Source: Acidimicrobiia bacterium (GTDB lineage Bacteria > Acidobacteriota > Vicinamibacteria > Vicinamibacterales > UBA2999). From it: a stretch of 35,664 nucleotides of DNA. The stretch is taken from assembly GCA_016871375.1 (NCBI GenBank), contig VFYY01000021.1, positions 1 through 35,664 on the forward strand. Direction: 5' to 3'. Numbering within the stretch: the first letter of the stretch is position 1; the number at the start of each line of letters is the position of its first letter. The notes under the pieces were generated by a model, which saw nothing but the letters and a program-made list of their open reading frames with translations, had not been told where the DNA came from and searched no databases. Below are positions 1 to 8,137 of the stretch, one piece after another. Position numbers and translations under genes: made by a program.

Positions 1-770
1 GCGCCCGTCCGGGCGTCAGGACGCAGCAGGCGCGCGGTGAACGTCAGGTTGACCGGCCGCGACAGCGCGCCGGGATCCTCGACGGTGGCGTTCAGGCGCA
101 GCGTGCCGTAGTTCACGCGCGTGTAGCGTTCGCTGACGTGGAGCTGGCCGGTGTGCGGGGTGCCGCGGCGGTCGAACCACCACTTGTCGTTGAAGCCGAC
201 GGTGTCCACGACGAGCGTGTCGCCCTCGAAGCGGCCGATCGAATGGCCCAGCCAGTTCGGCACCCATTCGTCCTTCGGCGGATGCGTGCGGCCGTCCATG
301 TAGATCACGCGATGGTTGCCGGCGTCGCCGAGCTCGTTGAGCTTGTAGACATGCGACAGCCCCCGGGAGGTGTACGACATCGCGAACGTCCACGGGTAGG
401 GATTGGTCCGCAGCACGCTCATGGGCAGGCAGACGGTGTAGGGATCGTCCTGCGAGCGGCGTTTGTCGCGCAGCTCGCGCGCCCACGGCAGCAGCGGCAG
501 CTCGCCGGGCTTCAGCCCGCCGTTGGCCTCGATGTCCTGGATGGCGCCGCCGCCCACCCAGGGGCCGGTCAGATCGATCGTGCCGTCAGGGAGGCGCGGA
601 ACGGGCCGGCTGGCGGCTTCCGATTCCGACACGACGGGGCTGCCGGGATTGATGAACGCGACGCCGCCTTCGCGAGTGAGGGTGACACCGCCTTGCGCTG
701 CCACGCCCGCACTCGCGAGGACGACCGCCGCGAGGACATTACGGAGTCGGGAGAGGAGCCTGCTGCCCAT
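1..770 (-). CDS. Secreted PDG-family protein, paralogue 1 (3' end cut by window edge)
   Basis: This gene is missing from the ORF track because its frame runs open through the left edge, but the translation is clear. ATG at 770 is followed by MGSRLLSRLR and a hydrophobic signal peptide, then PVPRLPDGTIDLTGPWVGGG, a GGLKPGELPLLPWARELRDK block, CLPMSVLR and DRRGTPHTGQLH. It is closely similar to the complete paralogue at 1169..2032 and stops at the window edge in RLLRPDARTG. About 256 codons are present and roughly 30 C-terminal residues are missing. The start lies inside the 3' end of the upstream DUF6152 gene (about 32 bp overlap), so the two are probably translationally coupled. The function is unknown. 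The family is common in Acidobacteria as an uncharacterised exported beta-rich protein, and I assign no activity. Confidence 0.85.
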   Translation of the reverse strand, partial: MGSRLLSRLRNVLAAVVLASAGVAAQGGVTLTREGGVAFINPGSPVVSESEAASRPVPRLPDGTIDLTGPWVGGGAIQDIEANGGLKPGELPLLPWARELRDKRRSQDDPYTVCLPMSVLRTNPYPWTFAMSYTSRGLSHVYKLNELGDAGNHRVIYMDGRTHPPKDEWVPNWLGHSIGRFEGDTLVVDTVGFNDKWWFDRRGTPHTGQLHVSERYTRVNYGTLRLNATVEDPGALSRPVNLTFTARLLRPDARTG

Positions 771-1155
771 CGGGGCCGCCCTGCGTGAAGAGCGGCTTGT
801 CCGGCGTCTCCGCCTTCGCGATGTACATCAGCGAACCGCGGCTCTCGACGACGAGGCCGCCGAAGCCCTCGAACACGACCTTGTCGCCCTTCTTCAGGTC
901 GTTCGGGCCCCAGCCCTGGCGGCGGATCGAGTTCGGGCTCGTGAGCTCCATGTTCCAGTTCGTCACCTTGCCGTCGGGGCCGGCGACGTCGATGTAGACG
1001 CGCATGTGCGGGTTGGTCCACGCGACCTCGGTGACCGTGCCGGCGAGCTTGACGCGCTTCTTCGCGTCGTACTCGGTGTCGAAGCCGTGGTGCGCGACCA
1101 CGGGCGCGGCCATCCCGATCAGGCCGAGCGCGACTCCCAGAATTCCCAGTCTCAT
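739..1155 (-). CDS. DUF6152 family exported protein, paralogue 1
   Basis: The protein has 138 residues. A 21-residue signal peptide ends in APVVA, and the predicted mature protein starts HHGFDTEYD. The family core follows: GTVTEVAWTNPH, then YIDV, then a NWNMELTSPNSIRRQGW segment and a GDKVVFEGFGG strand pair. The short beta-strand pattern suggests a small beta barrel, which is inference. His1, His2 and the His of WTNPH (position 29 of the mature chain) are shared by all five paralogues in this window. The C-terminus (QQAPLPTP) is longer than in the others and overlaps the start of PDG paralogue 1. The gene lies 13 bp after the stop codon-side of no other gene: upstream on the minus strand is PDG paralogue 2, whose TAA ends at 1169. 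Function is undescribed. Confidence 0.9.
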   Translation of the reverse strand: MRLGILGVALGLIGMAAPVVAHHGFDTEYDAKKRVKLAGTVTEVAWTNPHMRVYIDVAGPDGKVTNWNMELTSPNSIRRQGWGPNDLKKGDKVVFEGFGGLVVESRGSLMYIAKAETPDKPLFTQGGPDGQQAPLPTP

Positions 1156-1168
1156 AGCGATCTCCCAG

Positions 1169-2032
1169 TTACCGTTGATTGCTCGTGCCGGAGCCGATCC
1201 CCTGCAGCCCGCCGGCCCGGCCGTACTGATTGTCCTCCAGGCAGATGAACTCCATCAGGTCGCCGATGCCGGTCTCCGGATCGGGCCGCAGCAGACGCGC
1301 CGTGAACTTCAGCGTCACCGGCTTCGAGAACGCGCCTGGATCGTCGAGCGTGAACTCGTTGACCATGCGGCCCCAGCTGATGCGCGTCCACCGCTCGATC
1401 GTGTGCAACTGCTCGGTGTGCGGCGTGCCGCGGCTGTCGAACCAGAACTTGTCGTTGTAGCCGACGGTGTCGATGACGAGCGTGTCGCCTTCCCAGTGGC
1501 CGATGGAGTGGCCCCACCAGTTCGGCACCCATTCGTCCTTCGGCGGGTGCTTGCGGCCGTCCATGTAGACGACGCGGTGCGCGCCGGCGTCGCCGGTCTC
1601 GTGCAGCACGTAGATGTGCGAGAGGCCCCTGGACGTGTACGACATCGCGAACTTCCAGGGATACGGGTTCACGCGCGGCACGCTCATCGGCAGGCACGCG
1701 GTGTACGGCTCGTCCTTGGCCAGCCGCTTGTCGCGCAGCTCGCGCGCCCACGGCAGCAGCGGCAGCTCGCCCGGCTTGAGGCCGCCGTCGCGCTCGATGT
1801 CGCCGTTGGACCCGCCGCCGATCCACGGGCCGGTCAGGTCCACCCTGCCGTCGGGCAGGCGCGGAATCGGGCGGCTCGTCGCCTCGGCGTCGCTCACAGT
1901 GGGGCTGCCCGGGTTGATGTAGCGGACGCCGCCATCCGTCTGCACGCCCTGGTTTCCCCCGCCGCGGCCCTGCGCATAGACCACGCCGGCCACTCCGACC
2001 ACAGTGATCGCGATGATCGACAGTCTTCTCAC
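1169..2032 (-). CDS. Secreted PDG-family protein, paralogue 2
   Basis: The protein has 287 residues with a GTG start at 2032, supported by a GGAGGA ribosome-binding site about 6 bp upstream. The signal peptide (RRLSIIAITVVGVAGVVYAQ) is followed by a Gly/Gln-rich stretch. Family blocks in order are PIPRLPDGRVDLTGPW, GGLKPGELPLLPWARELRDK, CLPMSVPR, WWGHSIGHWEGDTLVIDTVG, DSRGTPHTEQLH and EFICLEDNQYG. Two cysteines (in CLPM and FICLED) recur in the other complete paralogues and could form a disulfide after export. It is separated by 13 bp from the downstream DUF6152 gene, so PDG2, DUF6152-1 and PDG1 look like one transcript. Function is unknown, and the conserved His-rich PHTEQLH block is the best place to look for a site. 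Confidence 0.88.
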   Translation of the reverse strand: MRRLSIIAITVVGVAGVVYAQGRGGGNQGVQTDGGVRYINPGSPTVSDAEATSRPIPRLPDGRVDLTGPWIGGGSNGDIERDGGLKPGELPLLPWARELRDKRLAKDEPYTACLPMSVPRVNPYPWKFAMSYTSRGLSHIYVLHETGDAGAHRVVYMDGRKHPPKDEWVPNWWGHSIGHWEGDTLVIDTVGYNDKFWFDSRGTPHTEQLHTIERWTRISWGRMVNEFTLDDPGAFSKPVTLKFTARLLRPDPETGIGDLMEFICLEDNQYGRAGGLQGIGSGTSNQR

Positions 2033-2052
2033 GTACGTCCTCCGTGTCTTTT

Positions 2053-2109
2053 CTGCCAGCTGCCTGCTGCCGGCTGCCCGCTTACGGGCGATGCATGCGT
2101 CGCCCCTAC
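2053..2109. repeat. Heptamer array plus GCATGC-centred palindrome
   Basis: Four to five 7-bp units (CTGCCAG, CTGCCTG, CTGCCGG, CTGCCCG, then CTTACGG) run from 2053 to 2087. They lead into a copy of the palindrome GGGCGAtGCATGCGTCGCCC followed by CTAC. The same palindrome occurs at 3402 and 17948. On the minus strand its GTAG end supplies the TAG stop of PDG paralogue 3. It could act as a 3'-end hairpin between PDG3 and PDG2. Confidence 0.75.
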
Positions 2110-2909
2110 TTCTTGGTCTCGCCAGTGGCCGGGTTGAACCCCGGGATCGTCTGCTGCCCGTACTGATTGTTCTCCTGGCAGATGTACTCGAGCAGCTCGT
2201 CTCCGGGCGGGCTCAGCGTCGCCGTGAAGACGAATTCGAGCGGCCTGGTGAACATCTCCGGATCCGTCATCGTGACTCGGTTCTCCATCGTCCCCAGCGA
2301 CGTGCGCGTCCACCGCTCGACGATGTGCAGCTGCTCGCTGTGCGGGGTGCCGCGGCGATCGAACCAGAACTTGTCGTTGAAGCCGATGGTGTCGATGACG
2401 AGCGTGTCCTTCTCCCACCAGCCGATCGAGTGGCCGTACCACGTCGGGTCCAGCTCCTCGATCGGCGGGTGCTTCCGGCCGTCCATGAAGACCTGCCGGT
2501 AGCTGTGGATGTTGCCCTCGTGGAGGATGAACAGGTGCGTCGCCGCCCTGTGCGTCGGCGTCTGCACGAAGCGGTACGGGAACGGCGTCACGCGCGGCAC
2601 GCCCATCGGCAGGCAGCGGTTGTGCGGCTCCTGCGTGACGTCCCGGGAGGCCAGGATCGCCTTCGCCTTCGGCGTCATCAGCGCATCGAGCGTGCCGGGC
2701 TTCATCCCGCCCTCGCGCTCGATGTCGTTGATCGGCCCGCCGCCGACCCAGACGCCCGAGAGATCGACGGTGCCATCGGGCAGCCGCGGCACGGGTCCCT
2801 CAGGCGGGCCCTTGCGCCGCTGCGTGCTGATCGACGGACCGCCGCCCTGCGCATCGGCCAGGACGGGGACGATCGACACGACGAGCGCGAGGACAAACAG
2901 CTTCTTCAT
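2106..2909 (-). CDS. Secreted PDG-family protein, paralogue 3
   Basis: The protein has 267 residues. A clear signal peptide (MKKLFVLALVVSIVPVLADAQ) precedes PVPRLPDGTVDLSGVWVGGG, GGMKPGTLDAL, RCLPMGVPRVTPFPYRF, an FILHEGNIHSYRQVFMDGR block, WYGHSIGWWEKDTLVIDT, DRRGTPHSEQLH and YICQENNQYG. The central part resembles paralogue 4 (NIHSYRQ) more than paralogue 2. The stop TAG coincides with the start of a dispersed GTAGGGGCGA palindrome, so the natural C-terminus may have been set by that element. Upstream is a long CAAATCR hairpin array and then the DUF6152-2 gene, repeating the order DUF6152 then PDG seen elsewhere. Function is unknown. Confidence 0.88.
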   Translation of the reverse strand: MKKLFVLALVVSIVPVLADAQGGGPSISTQRRKGPPEGPVPRLPDGTVDLSGVWVGGGPINDIEREGGMKPGTLDALMTPKAKAILASRDVTQEPHNRCLPMGVPRVTPFPYRFVQTPTHRAATHLFILHEGNIHSYRQVFMDGRKHPPIEELDPTWYGHSIGWWEKDTLVIDTIGFNDKFWFDRRGTPHSEQLHIVERWTRTSLGTMENRVTMTDPEMFTRPLEFVFTATLSPPGDELLEYICQENNQYGQQTIPGFNPATGETKK

Positions 2910-2924
2910 GGCAACCTCGGCATG

Positions 2925-3001
2925 TGCGATTTGCGATTTGCGATTTGTGATTTCAAATCACAAATCGCAAATCACAAATCACAAATCACAAATCGCAAAT
3001 C
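2925..3001. repeat. CAAATCR heptamer array forming a long hairpin
   Basis: The 7-bp words CAAATCA and CAAATCG alternate for about 49 bp. They are preceded by the reverse-complement words (GATTTGC/GATTTGT) for about 28 bp, with a 1-nt turn at about 2954. The stem is about 26 bp with an A/G mismatch that would be a G-U pair in one orientation. The array touches the TGA stop of the DUF6152-2 gene (3000..3002). A single-arm version of the same word lies at 18787..18839. It is AT-rich against a very GC-rich background. Confidence 0.85.
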
Positions 3002-3386
3002 ACTGATCGTTATTACCCGAAAAGACTTTCTTGCCGTCGGGCAGCGTGACGACGCGCGCGTTGGCGATGCTCGCGCCCGAGCGCGCCTGGATCCCCTCGA
3101 TGCTGACGCTGTCGCCGATCTTCACCGCGGTGCGCGTCCAGCCGTTGCGCACGAGCGCGCTGACGGCCAGCAGCTCGAGGTTCCAGTTCACCACCGACCC
3201 GTCCGGCTGCTTCACGTCGATGTACATCCGGGCGTGCGGGTTCGTCCACTCGATCTTGGTCACGGTGCCCGCGAGCGCGACCGTCTTGTTCGGGTCGTAC
3301 TCGCCGGTAATCGAGTGGTGCGCGACCGCAGGAACCGCCGCGCACAGGAACGCGAGTGCGGCGGCAAACGCCAGTTTCGTCTTCAT
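3000..3386 (-). CDS. DUF6152 family exported protein, paralogue 2
   Basis: The protein has 128 residues. I take the ATG at 3386 (MKTKLAFAAALAFLC) rather than the ORF-track start at 3443: it follows a strong GGAGGAG ribosome-binding site and begins a proper signal peptide, while the longer N-terminus is translated repeat DNA. Cleavage after VPAVA gives a mature start of HHSITGEYD. WTNPHARMYIDV, NWNLELLAVSALVRNGW and GDSVSIEGIQA match the family. The C-terminal LPDGKKVFSGN motif is also typical. It lies between the TonB receptor (upstream) and PDG3 (downstream) on the same strand. Function is unknown; see the finding on the conserved N-terminal histidines. Confidence 0.9.
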   Translation of the reverse strand: MKTKLAFAAALAFLCAAVPAVAHHSITGEYDPNKTVALAGTVTKIEWTNPHARMYIDVKQPDGSVVNWNLELLAVSALVRNGWTRTAVKIGDSVSIEGIQARSGASIANARVVTLPDGKKVFSGNNDQ

Positions 3387-3401
3387 CGCTCCTCCGCAGA
3401 C

Positions 3402-3467
3402 GGGCGACGCATGCGCCGCCCCTACCCACCTACGACCTACCACCTACCACCTACCACCTACCACCTA
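3402..3467. repeat. GCATGC palindrome plus CTACCAC heptamer array
   Basis: A copy of the dispersed palindrome (GGGCGACGCATGCGCCGCCC) is followed by about six 7-bp units of CTACCAC up to 3467. The TAG stop of the TonB receptor (3465..3467) is itself part of the last unit. The array fills most of the spacer between the receptor and the DUF6152-2 gene. No inverted arm is present here, so this one cannot form a long hairpin on its own. Confidence 0.8.
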
Positions 3468-6400
3468 GAACTCGTACTTGACACCGAACTGCATGATACG
3501 CGGCGTGCCGGCCTGCGTCTGGATGCGCCCGAACGTGCCGGCAGCCAGGTTCGTGCCCGGGTTGCCCCAGTTGAAGTGGTTCAGCAGGTTGAACGTCTCG
3601 ACCCGCAGCTCGATGTTCTGCGCCGTGCCGAAGTTGATCAGCTTGGCCAGCGACAGGTCGATCGTCCAGAACGCCGGCCCCTTGATGCTGTTGCGGACCA
3701 GGTTGCCGAAGGTCCCGAGCGCCGGCTGCGCGAACGCGGCGCGGTTGAGATACGCGTTCAGCGTCTTGCTGCCATAGACGTCGTCGCTCACCTGGTTGAC
3801 GCGCTGCTCCTGGAACCGCTGGCCGTTGAGCGCGCGATCGCTGCCCGTGGTCACGCTCAGCCAGCTCCCCGAGCGGGCGTTGAAGATGCCCGACGCGCGC
3901 CAGCCGGAGACGATCGCCCGCGCGACCGCGTTGCCGACGTCCGGCGTCTGGTAGCCCACCGTGAAGTTGCTGATGTGCGTGCGGTCCTGATCGCAGTGGC
4001 CGCGGTCGGCGTCGGGATTATCGGGGTTGGTCGGCCCCTGCGCGAGCTGCGGGAAGCCGCCGGTCGTGTTGTCGCCCCAGCAGCGGGAGATCGTGTAGTT
4101 GCCGCTCAGGCTGATGCCGGCCGTCGAGCGGCGCCGGAACGCCAGGCGCAGCCCGCGGTAGTCCTGCGTGCCGATGCTGGTGTGCAGATCGAGGTTGCCG
4201 ATGAGCGCCGCCGACGCCGGGTTCTCGCCGGACACGGTCAGGCGCCGACGCTGGTTGACCGACGCGGTCGTGCCGCAGTTGGCCATCGTCACGCCGTTGA
4301 TCGTGCAGGCGCCCGTGCCGAAGAAGAGGCCGGGATTGAGCTGGATCTGCATCCACAGCCGGTCCGTGTAGCTGCCCAGGTAGGCGGCCGACACGCCCCA
4401 GTCGCTGCCGATCTGCCGCTCGAGCGTGACGTTCCACTGCTGCACGCGCGGCGAGTTGATCCCCGGGTCGGTCGCGCCGAAGGCGCCGAACGGAATGAAG
4501 TTCACCTCGCGGAACGGCACGATCGGGTGCGGGTCGCCGCCGAGATGGCCATACGGGTTGTCGAAGCCGCCTGGCGGGTTCTCGATGAGCGAGCGGTTGC
4601 CCCATGGCGGCGACTGCGTGTTGATGTTGTGCCGCTCGGCGGTCGGGAAGTCATACGAGATGCCGTACGAGGAGCGCAGCGCCATGCGCCCGTCGCCCGT
4701 CATGTCCCAGGCGACGCCGACACGCGGCGACACATTGAGCCACTGCTTCTTCAGGCCCGTGTTCCCGTCGGGGAAGCCGGGGTCGCCGGGGTAGATGAAC
4801 CCGGCCGGCGCGTTGACGAACACCGTGCTCTTCACGTTGCGCCGGAAGTTGTCCATGCTGAAGTTGTAGACCTGCCCGTTCTCGAGCTGCTGCCCGAGGA
4901 ACGGCTCCCACCGCAGGCCCGCGTTCAGCGTCATGCGCGTGTTCATGCGCCAGGTGTCCTGGCCGTAGAAGCCGACATACCACATGTGCATCGGCATCTG
5001 CGCCGGGCCCCCGTGCTCGAGACGCGAGACGCGGCCGAGCACGAAGTCCGAGAGGCCGAGGCCGGTGACGTTGCCGTTGACCTGCCAGTCGCCGCCCGAC
5101 CGCGCGTGGGTGAGGAAGTCCATCTTCCAGTAGGCGATGTTGCCGCCGACCGACAGCTGATGGTTGCCCTTCACGACGGAGAAGTCGTCGCTGACCTGGT
5201 AGGTATTGGTGTTGAACTTGCCCGTCGTCGCCGTGCCCGCCGAGATGCTGAACGCGCCGGACACCGCCATCACCATCTCGCCAGGCTGATAGCTGAAGAC
5301 GTTCGAGCCGAGGTCCCGCGGCGCGAACCACGGCGGGCTGCTGCGGTCGATGGCCGTGCGGTTGAACGCGAAGCGCAGCGAGTTGACCGTCGTGTTGCTG
5401 AGCACCATCGTGCTGCCCGCCGCCGCCGACTGCGCCAGGTTGTCGAGACCCGGGGTGCCGACCGTCAGCACGTTGTCCGGGTTCTCGGCAAACGGCGACG
5501 GTTTCAGGTGCTTGGTGCGCATGTAGCGGCCGAAGATCGAGTGGTTCTGGCTCCACTGGAAGTCCACACGGCCGACTTCCTGGTCCTCGTCGCGGTTGTC
5601 CGAGGTCGTGTAGGTGATCTCGCCGCACGGGTTCGTCGTGCTCGGCAGCCGCCGGGCCAGGTTGAGCGCCGCGGGGCTGAAGAGCGCGGGGTTGACGCGG
5701 TTGCCGACAAACGGCGCGTTGAGCGTCACGTTGCGGCCCTGGCACGCGACGGACGCAAACTGCGTGAAGTCGCCCGCCAGCATCGCGGCGGTCGGCACGT
5801 AGGTGATGTTCGCGGACGGCCGCTGGCGCGTGCGCGTGTTCTGATAGCCGCCGAAGAAGAACAGGCGGTCGCGGAGGATCGGACCACCCAGCGTGCCGCC
5901 GTACTGGTTGCGGTTCAGGCCGTCGTCCACGCGCTTGCCGTCGGGCCCGATACGGGCGAACGGGTCGGTGGCGTTGAAGCGGCGGTCGCGCAGGAACTCG
6001 AAGACGTTGCCGTGATACGCGTTGGTGCCCGAGCGGGTCACCGCGTTCACCGACGCGCCGGAATGGATGCCGTTCTGCGCGGTGAGGCCGCTCGTCGCCA
6101 CGCTGAACTCCTGCAGCGCGTCGGGGAACGGCAGCGGCAGGTTCGCGTTGTTCTGCGGGTTGTTGTGCATGGCGCCGTCGAGCAGGTAGGCGACGCCGAA
6201 CGAGAGGCCGCCCGCCACGGAGATGCTGACGCCGCCCGTCATGCTGCGGCTGTCGGCGGTGCCCGTCTGCACGGCGGCGCCGCTGAGCACGATCAGGTCG
6301 GTGACCTGGCGGCCCTGCAGCGGCAGCTCGTGGACGTTCTGCACGACGTCGCTGATGCCGGCGCTGCGGACGTCCACGATCGGCGCGGCGGCTTCAACCG

Positions 6401-6755
6401 ACACGGTTTCCTGCAGGCTGCCAAGGCCGAGCTGCGCGTTGATCGTCGGCGTGGCGCCCACCTGGAGCTGGAGGCCGGTCTGCACGTAGGTGCGGAAGCC
6501 CTGGAGCGCGACTTCGAGGCGATAGGGGCCGGTCGGCAGGTTCGTCATTACCCACTGGCCGTTGCCGTCGGTGACGACCGTACGCGTGGTGCCGATGTCG
6601 GTCTGGGTGGCAGTGACGGTGACACCGGGCAGCACGGCGCCGCTTTCGTCCGTGACCCGGCCGCTCAGTTCGGCGGTCGCCTGCGCGAAGGCGGCCGTGC
6701 TGGTCAGAAGCAAGCTCAGAACGCCGATCGAGAAACCTCGAAGCACGCGCGTCAT
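3465..6755 (-). CDS. TonB-dependent receptor, Oar-like, with N-terminal carboxypeptidase-regulatory domain
   Basis: The outer-membrane receptor has 1096 residues. A signal peptide (MTRVLRGFSIGVLSLLLTSTAAFAQ) precedes an Ig-like carboxypeptidase-regulatory domain at about 27-110 (LSGRVTDESGAVLPGVTVTA). Next comes a plug-like region from about 115 to 230 (VQNVHELPLQGRQVTDLIVL) and a large beta barrel ending in the outer-membrane signature MQFGVKYEF with a terminal Phe. A strong AGGAGGT ribosome-binding site supports the start. The gene is 36 bp downstream of DUF6152-3 and probably shares its promoter at 7233..7261. The ligand is unknown; receptors of this group import or bind oligomeric and other large substrates. 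The stop lies in a heptamer array. The large plus-strand ORF opposite (2004..6761) is a shadow. Confidence 0.95.
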   Translation of the reverse strand: MTRVLRGFSIGVLSLLLTSTAAFAQATAELSGRVTDESGAVLPGVTVTATQTDIGTTRTVVTDGNGQWVMTNLPTGPYRLEVALQGFRTYVQTGLQLQVGATPTINAQLGLGSLQETVSVEAAAPIVDVRSAGISDVVQNVHELPLQGRQVTDLIVLSGAAVQTGTADSRSMTGGVSISVAGGLSFGVAYLLDGAMHNNPQNNANLPLPFPDALQEFSVATSGLTAQNGIHSGASVNAVTRSGTNAYHGNVFEFLRDRRFNATDPFARIGPDGKRVDDGLNRNQYGGTLGGPILRDRLFFFGGYQNTRTRQRPSANITYVPTAAMLAGDFTQFASVACQGRNVTLNAPFVGNRVNPALFSPAALNLARRLPSTTNPCGEITYTTSDNRDEDQEVGRVDFQWSQNHSIFGRYMRTKHLKPSPFAENPDNVLTVGTPGLDNLAQSAAAGSTMVLSNTTVNSLRFAFNRTAIDRSSPPWFAPRDLGSNVFSYQPGEMVMAVSGAFSISAGTATTGKFNTNTYQVSDDFSVVKGNHQLSVGGNIAYWKMDFLTHARSGGDWQVNGNVTGLGLSDFVLGRVSRLEHGGPAQMPMHMWYVGFYGQDTWRMNTRMTLNAGLRWEPFLGQQLENGQVYNFSMDNFRRNVKSTVFVNAPAGFIYPGDPGFPDGNTGLKKQWLNVSPRVGVAWDMTGDGRMALRSSYGISYDFPTAERHNINTQSPPWGNRSLIENPPGGFDNPYGHLGGDPHPIVPFREVNFIPFGAFGATDPGINSPRVQQWNVTLERQIGSDWGVSAAYLGSYTDRLWMQIQLNPGLFFGTGACTINGVTMANCGTTASVNQRRRLTVSGENPASAALIGNLDLHTSIGTQDYRGLRLAFRRRSTAGISLSGNYTISRCWGDNTTGGFPQLAQGPTNPDNPDADRGHCDQDRTHISNFTVGYQTPDVGNAVARAIVSGWRASGIFNARSGSWLSVTTGSDRALNGQRFQEQRVNQVSDDVYGSKTLNAYLNRAAFAQPALGTFGNLVRNSIKGPAFWTIDLSLAKLINFGTAQNIELRVETFNLLNHFNWGNPGTNLAAGTFGRIQTQAGTPRIMQFGVKYEF

Positions 6756-6791
6756 CCCTGAACCTCCTGCCCCCTGGTAGTAGTGCCGCGT

Positions 6792-7205
6792 TTAGCGATT
6801 TGGCTGCGGACTGCCGTCGTCCGCCGAGCCCGAGAAGAGCGACCGCCCGCTCGGCAGCACGATGGACGTCGCGTTCATACGGTAGGTGTTGGCGGCGCGG
6901 CCGTCGAACCCCTGCACCTTCACCTTGTCGCCCACTTTGAGCGTGCGGCTCGACCACCCGTTGCGCGCCAGCGCGCTCGGGCTCGCGAGCTCGAGATTCC
7001 AGGTGGCCACCTTGCCCGCCGCGTCCGAGACGTCCACATACACGCGGGCATGGGGGTTGGTCCACTCGATTCGCGTCACGACGCCCTCGAAGCTGACCGG
7101 CTTGCTGGCGTCATATTCAACGGAAAACGAGTGATGCGCAGCGGCGGGAAAGGCGCCAAGCAGAACGCCGAGACCGGCCGCGGCAACGCAACGGGAGAGC
7201 TTCAT
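6792..7205 (-). CDS. DUF6152 family exported protein, paralogue 3
   Basis: The protein has 137 residues. The signal peptide (MKLSRCVAAAGLGVLLGAFPAAA) is followed by mature HHSFSVEYDASKPVSFEG. RIEWTNPHARVYVDVSDAAG, TWNLELASPSALARNGW and GDKVKVQGFDGRAANTYRMN follow, ending LPSGRSLFSGSADDG. An AGGAGC ribosome-binding site precedes the ATG. It is the first gene after the promoter at 7233..7261 and is followed by the TonB receptor after 36 bp, the clearest DUF6152-receptor pairing in the window. The product should be periplasmic or released. Biochemical role is unknown. Confidence 0.92.
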   Translation of the reverse strand: MKLSRCVAAAGLGVLLGAFPAAAHHSFSVEYDASKPVSFEGVVTRIEWTNPHARVYVDVSDAAGKVATWNLELASPSALARNGWSSRTLKVGDKVKVQGFDGRAANTYRMNATSIVLPSGRSLFSGSADDGSPQPNR

Positions 7206-7232
7206 GCGGACTCTGCTCCTGAGTTGGGCTGA

Positions 7233-7261
7233 ACGATAGAGAACTTTGATATGTCTGTCAA
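7233..7261 (-). promoter_or_regulatory. Predicted sigma70-type promoter for DUF6152-3 and TonB receptor
   Basis: Reading the minus strand, a perfect TTGACA (-35) is followed after exactly 17 bp by TATCGT (-10, 4 of 6 matches). Transcription would start near 7226, about 20 nt before the ATG at 7205, leaving room for the AGGAGC ribosome-binding site. The -35 box overlaps the TGA stop of PDG paralogue 4 (7258..7260), so this pair can be expressed separately from the upstream genes. Confidence 0.6.
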
Positions 7262-8130
7262 CGAGTCGCTGGAGGCCCGATCACCGGGAATTCCCGCGGC
7301 GCCCCGAAGCCCCCGGCGCCCCCGTACTGGTTGTTCTCGTTGCAGATGTACTCGATCAGCTCGTCGCCGGGGTTGCTGAGACGGGCGGTGAAGCGGACGG
7401 TCCACGGCTTCGAATAGGCGCCCGGATCGTCGATGGTGACCACGCGCTCGAGCGTGCCCATGTTGGTCCGGGTGAAGCGCTCGGTCACGCTCGCGCGCTC
7501 GGTCTGCGGGAAGCCCCGCCGATCCATCCAGACCTTGCCGTTGAACCCGATGGTCTCGATGACGAGCGTGTCCCCTTCCCACCGCCCGACCGAGTGGCCG
7601 AACCACGTGGGCACCAGCACGGACTCGTCCGGATGCTTGCCGTTCATGAAGATCTGCCGGTAGCTGTGGATGTTGCCTTCCTCGATGACGAAGATCCGCT
7701 GCGCGGCCCTGCCCGGCGCGGGGTCCGAGACGAACCGCCACGGGTACGGCGCCTTGCGCGGGATGCCCATCGGCAGGCAGTAGCTCGAGGGATCCGCGGT
7801 CGGATCCACCTTCGCCATGTACTCCTTCACCCACGGCAGCACCGGGATCTCGCCGAGCTTGAGGCCGCCGCCGGTCTCGATGTCGCCGTCGGTGCCGCCA
7901 CCCACCCAGAGACCGCTCAGATCGACGGTGCCGTCCGGAAGACGCGGCGTCGGCGTCGTGGGCGGCGGAGGACGACGAACGGCCTGACCGAGCGCGCCGA
8001 GACCGCGTCCGCCTTGCGGCTGCGCGGGCTGCTGCTGCGCGGGCGCCTGCGCGGCAAGCCCATCGACTGCGCTCAGGGCAGGCGGCGCGGCGACTGCGAG
8101 AACTGCGACGAGCGAATAGACCTTTCTCAT
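7258..8130 (-). CDS. Secreted PDG-family protein, paralogue 4
   Basis: The protein has 290 residues. The signal peptide MRKVYSLVAVLAVAAPP is followed by PALSAVDGLAAQ, a Gln/Pro-rich linker and then the family core: TPRLPDGTVDLSGLWVGGG, GGLKLGEIPVLPWVKEYM, CLPMGIPRKAPYPWRF, FVIEEGNIHSYRQIFMNG, WFGHSVGRWEGDTLVIETIG, DRRGFPQTERASVTERFTR and YICNENNQYGG. The PHTEQLH block of the other paralogues is changed here to PQTERAS, so it lacks those two histidines and may differ in activity. The PALSAVDG segment is encoded by a degenerate copy of the dispersed CTCAGGGCAGG palindrome. It starts 7 bp after the stop of DUF6152-4 and is surely co-transcribed with it. Confidence 0.9.
   Translation of the reverse strand: MRKVYSLVAVLAVAAPPALSAVDGLAAQAPAQQQPAQPQGGRGLGALGQAVRRPPPPTTPTPRLPDGTVDLSGLWVGGGTDGDIETGGGLKLGEIPVLPWVKEYMAKVDPTADPSSYCLPMGIPRKAPYPWRFVSDPAPGRAAQRIFVIEEGNIHSYRQIFMNGKHPDESVLVPTWFGHSVGRWEGDTLVIETIGFNGKVWMDRRGFPQTERASVTERFTRTNMGTLERVVTIDDPGAYSKPWTVRFTARLSNPGDELIEYICNENNQYGGAGGFGAPREFPVIGPPATR
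8057..8082. repeat. Degenerate 'CGACTGCGCTCAGGGCAG' palindrome inside the PDG4 gene
   Basis: The segment GCCCATCGACTGCGCTCAGG followed by GCAGGC is a mutated copy of the palindromic element also seen at 18695, 24880 and, in tandem, 25127..25318. It is in frame and encodes PALSAVDG at the signal-peptide junction of PDG4. Confidence 0.55.
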
Positions 8131-8137
8131 GACACCC

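Noticed and set aside
2925-3001. CRISPR-like or phase-variable promoter array
   Set aside because: Period is 7 bp with no spacers; it lies after a stop codon, and its role as a promoter spacer is not supported by boxes around it.
2004-6761. 1585-residue plus-strand ORF opposite the first TonB receptor
   Set aside because: It is a GC-driven antisense shadow: the product is Arg/Ala/Val-rich with no domains, while the minus strand has a signal peptide, receptor domains and a terminal Phe.
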